From contig JALQTG010000022.1 in the NCBI GenBank assembly GCA_023264075.1, positions 1 to 7,952 of the forward strand: a stretch of DNA of 7,952 nucleotides. Direction: 5' to 3'. The DNA comes from Crocinitomicaceae bacterium. GTDB taxonomy: Bacteria > Bacteroidota > Bacteroidia > Flavobacteriales_D > Crocinitomicaceae. Of this stretch, positions 6,688-7,952 are shown piece by piece (position 1 is the first letter of the stretch; each line of letters starts with the position of its first letter). Under the pieces are notes generated by a model. That model was not told the DNA's origin and searched no databases. It saw only the letters and a list, made by a program, of their open reading frames with translations. The position numbers and the translations under genes are program-made.

Positions 6688-6704
6688 CCCTTGTTCTTGT
6701 TAAA

Positions 6705-7952
6705 ATGTTTAAAGACATGAAAACAAGAAATGTTTTAAAAGCCTTGGCAGTGGTTTTTATACTGTCGTCTGGTGCGAAAGCACAATTCTCCATTTCAGGA
6801 ACAGTGAAAGACACAGAAGGTGAAATCCTCACTGGTGTTATGGTGGTCCTCAACGACAAATCGCGGGGAACAAATACCCGGATTAACGGGACATACACTT
6901 TATCCAATCTTGCTCCCGGAAACTACACGGTCGTAGCTCGATTCTTCGGTTACGAGCAACAATCAAAATCCATTGAGCTTATTGAGGGAGATGAAGTACT
7001 CGACTTCTCCCTGAAACTATCTTTCTTCATGCAAGAGGGAATAGAAGTGCGTGGAATTCGCGCTACCGAAAAAACGCCAACTACCTACACCAACCTCGAT
7101 CGTGAAGAAATCGAACGACAAAACTTTGGTCAGGACTTACCGTTCTTACTACAATCTACACCATCCACTGTAGTTACATCTGACGCAGGTGCTGGAGTTG
7201 GATATACCGGTGTAAGTATTCGAGGAGTTGATCCAACACGAACCAACGTAACCATTAATGGAATTCCCATCAACGACTCCGAATCACAAGGTGTATTTTG
7301 GGTGAACATGCCTGACTTCGCTTCCTCCATTGAGGACATGCAAGTTCAACGCGGTGTAGGAACCTCTTCGAATGGTGGAGCAGCATTTGGTGCAAGTATT
7401 AATATCAATTCCAACCAAATCAATAAAGAAGCCTATGGCGAACTCGACAATTCATACGGAACCTTCAATACGTGGCGCAATACAGTAAAAGCAGGAACAG
7501 GATTGATCAATGATAAATTTACTTTGGACGCCCGGCTTTCCAGAATTTCATCGGATGGATTTGTAGACCGTGGAACATCTAATTTGCGCTCCTACTATTT
7601 ATCAGGAGCTTGGTTGGGCAAAAAGTCTTCACTGCGCGCTATTATTTTTGGTGGACACGAAGTCACCTATCAAGCTTGGTATGGCACGCCGGAAAGTAGA
7701 ATTGAAAATGACGAGCAAGGAATGCTAGATTACGCCGCACGAAATGGATTATCACCAGAACAAACAGATAACCTACTCAGCTCTGGAAGAACGTATAACT
7801 TTTATGAATATGAAAACGAAGTGGATAACTACAAGCAAGATCATTATCAATTGCACTTCGCGCATCAGTTCAATAAAAAGTGGAATGCGAATGTAGCTGC
7901 TCACTACACTTATGGACGCGGGTATTATGAGCAATTCCGAGAAAATGATCGT
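6705..7952 (+). CDS. TonB-dependent outer-membrane receptor, probable thiamine uptake (3' end outside window)
   Basis: The 416 visible residues run in one open frame to the window edge. A signal peptide lies within residues 5-27, ending A-K-A-Q; Met5 (6717) is an equally good start, and a stop at 6684 bounds the frame. Residues about 28-106 form a carboxypeptidase-regulatory-like beta domain (I-S-G-T-V-K-D at 30-36, G-x-Y-T-L-S-N-L at 62-69, P-G-N-Y-T-V at 71-76). The plug domain spans about 120-235, with V-S-I-R-G-V at 170-175, N-G-I-P-I-N-D at 185-191, Q-G-V-F-W-V-N-M-P-D at 195-204 and Q-R-G-V-G-T-S at 215-221. Alternating aromatic beta strands of the barrel follow. Such receptors import scarce nutrients through the outer membrane using TonB-ExbBD energy. 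Family members carry many substrates; thiamine or a related compound is inferred solely from the TPP riboswitch in its leader, in line with riboswitch-controlled receptors known in Bacteroides. The barrel end and any inner-membrane thiamine transporter lie beyond the window. Confidence 0.9.
   Translation, partial: MFKDMKTRNVLKALAVVFILSSGAKAQFSISGTVKDTEGEILTGVMVVLNDKSRGTNTRINGTYTLSNLAPGNYTVVARFFGYEQQSKSIELIEGDEVLDFSLKLSFFMQEGIEVRGIRATEKTPTTYTNLDREEIERQNFGQDLPFLLQSTPSTVVTSDAGAGVGYTGVSIRGVDPTRTNVTINGIPINDSESQGVFWVNMPDFASSIEDMQVQRGVGTSSNGGAAFGASININSNQINKEAYGELDNSYGTFNTWRNTVKAGTGLINDKFTLDARLSRISSDGFVDRGTSNLRSYYLSGAWLGKKSSLRAIIFGGHEVTYQAWYGTPESRIENDEQGMLDYAARNGLSPEQTDNLLSSGRTYNFYEYENEVDNYKQDHYQLHFAHQFNKKWNANVAAHYTYGRGYYEQFRENDR

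Noticed and set aside
6683..7339. Minus-strand frames of 74 and 69 codons
   Set aside because: They are antisense shadows of the TonB receptor, whose plus-strand frame shows clear domain motifs throughout.
1..7952. CRISPR arrays, tRNA or rRNA genes, insertion sequences, attachment sites
   Set aside because: No spaced direct repeats, no tRNA-like cloverleaf segments, no transposase motifs or flanking inverted repeats were seen on either strand.

Overview
The window looks like chromosome from a marine or freshwater member of the Bacteroidota, probably order Flavobacteriales. The evidence is the purH-mreB-mreC-mreD-mrdA gene order, a secreted protein with a type IX secretion (T9SS, Por) C-terminal sorting domain, a TonB-dependent receptor with an N-terminal carboxypeptidase-regulatory-like domain, and promoters of the TAnnTTTG (-7) type. 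Base composition is moderately AT-rich. I cannot fix the genus from sequence alone.

Layout from left to right. Positions 1 to about 205 do not belong with what follows. The plus strand opens mid-gene with a short reading frame resembling the exonuclease I motif region of a phage T7-type DNA polymerase, and the minus-strand mrdA (PBP2) frame loses its family resemblance near 206 and stops at 189. This reads as a junction (assembly or amplification chimera, or a real insertion). From 206 to about 5016 lies a minus-strand run of cell-shape and purine genes, transcribed in the order purH, mreB, mreC, mreD, mrdA. mreC and mreD abut, and mreD and mrdA overlap by four bases, so these three are translationally close-coupled. 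Upstream of purH, and also on the minus strand, is a gene for a T9SS-exported, Asn-Gly-rich repeat protein (5192-6409) with its own well-formed promoter.

The right end is divergent. A plus-strand TPP riboswitch (6551-6636) precedes a TonB-dependent outer-membrane receptor that runs off the window at 7952. This pairing points to thiamine (or a thiamine precursor) uptake repressed when TPP is plentiful.

The MreBCD/PBP2 genes together encode the elongasome that directs lateral wall synthesis. purH supplies IMP and has no mechanistic link to it, but sits beside it in many Bacteroidota. I see no wholly new multi-gene system. The points most worth a second look are the left-end junction, the riboswitch-receptor unit with its perfectly palindromic P3 arm and possible expression platform, and an unusually strong Shine-Dalgarno sequence in front of mreB.
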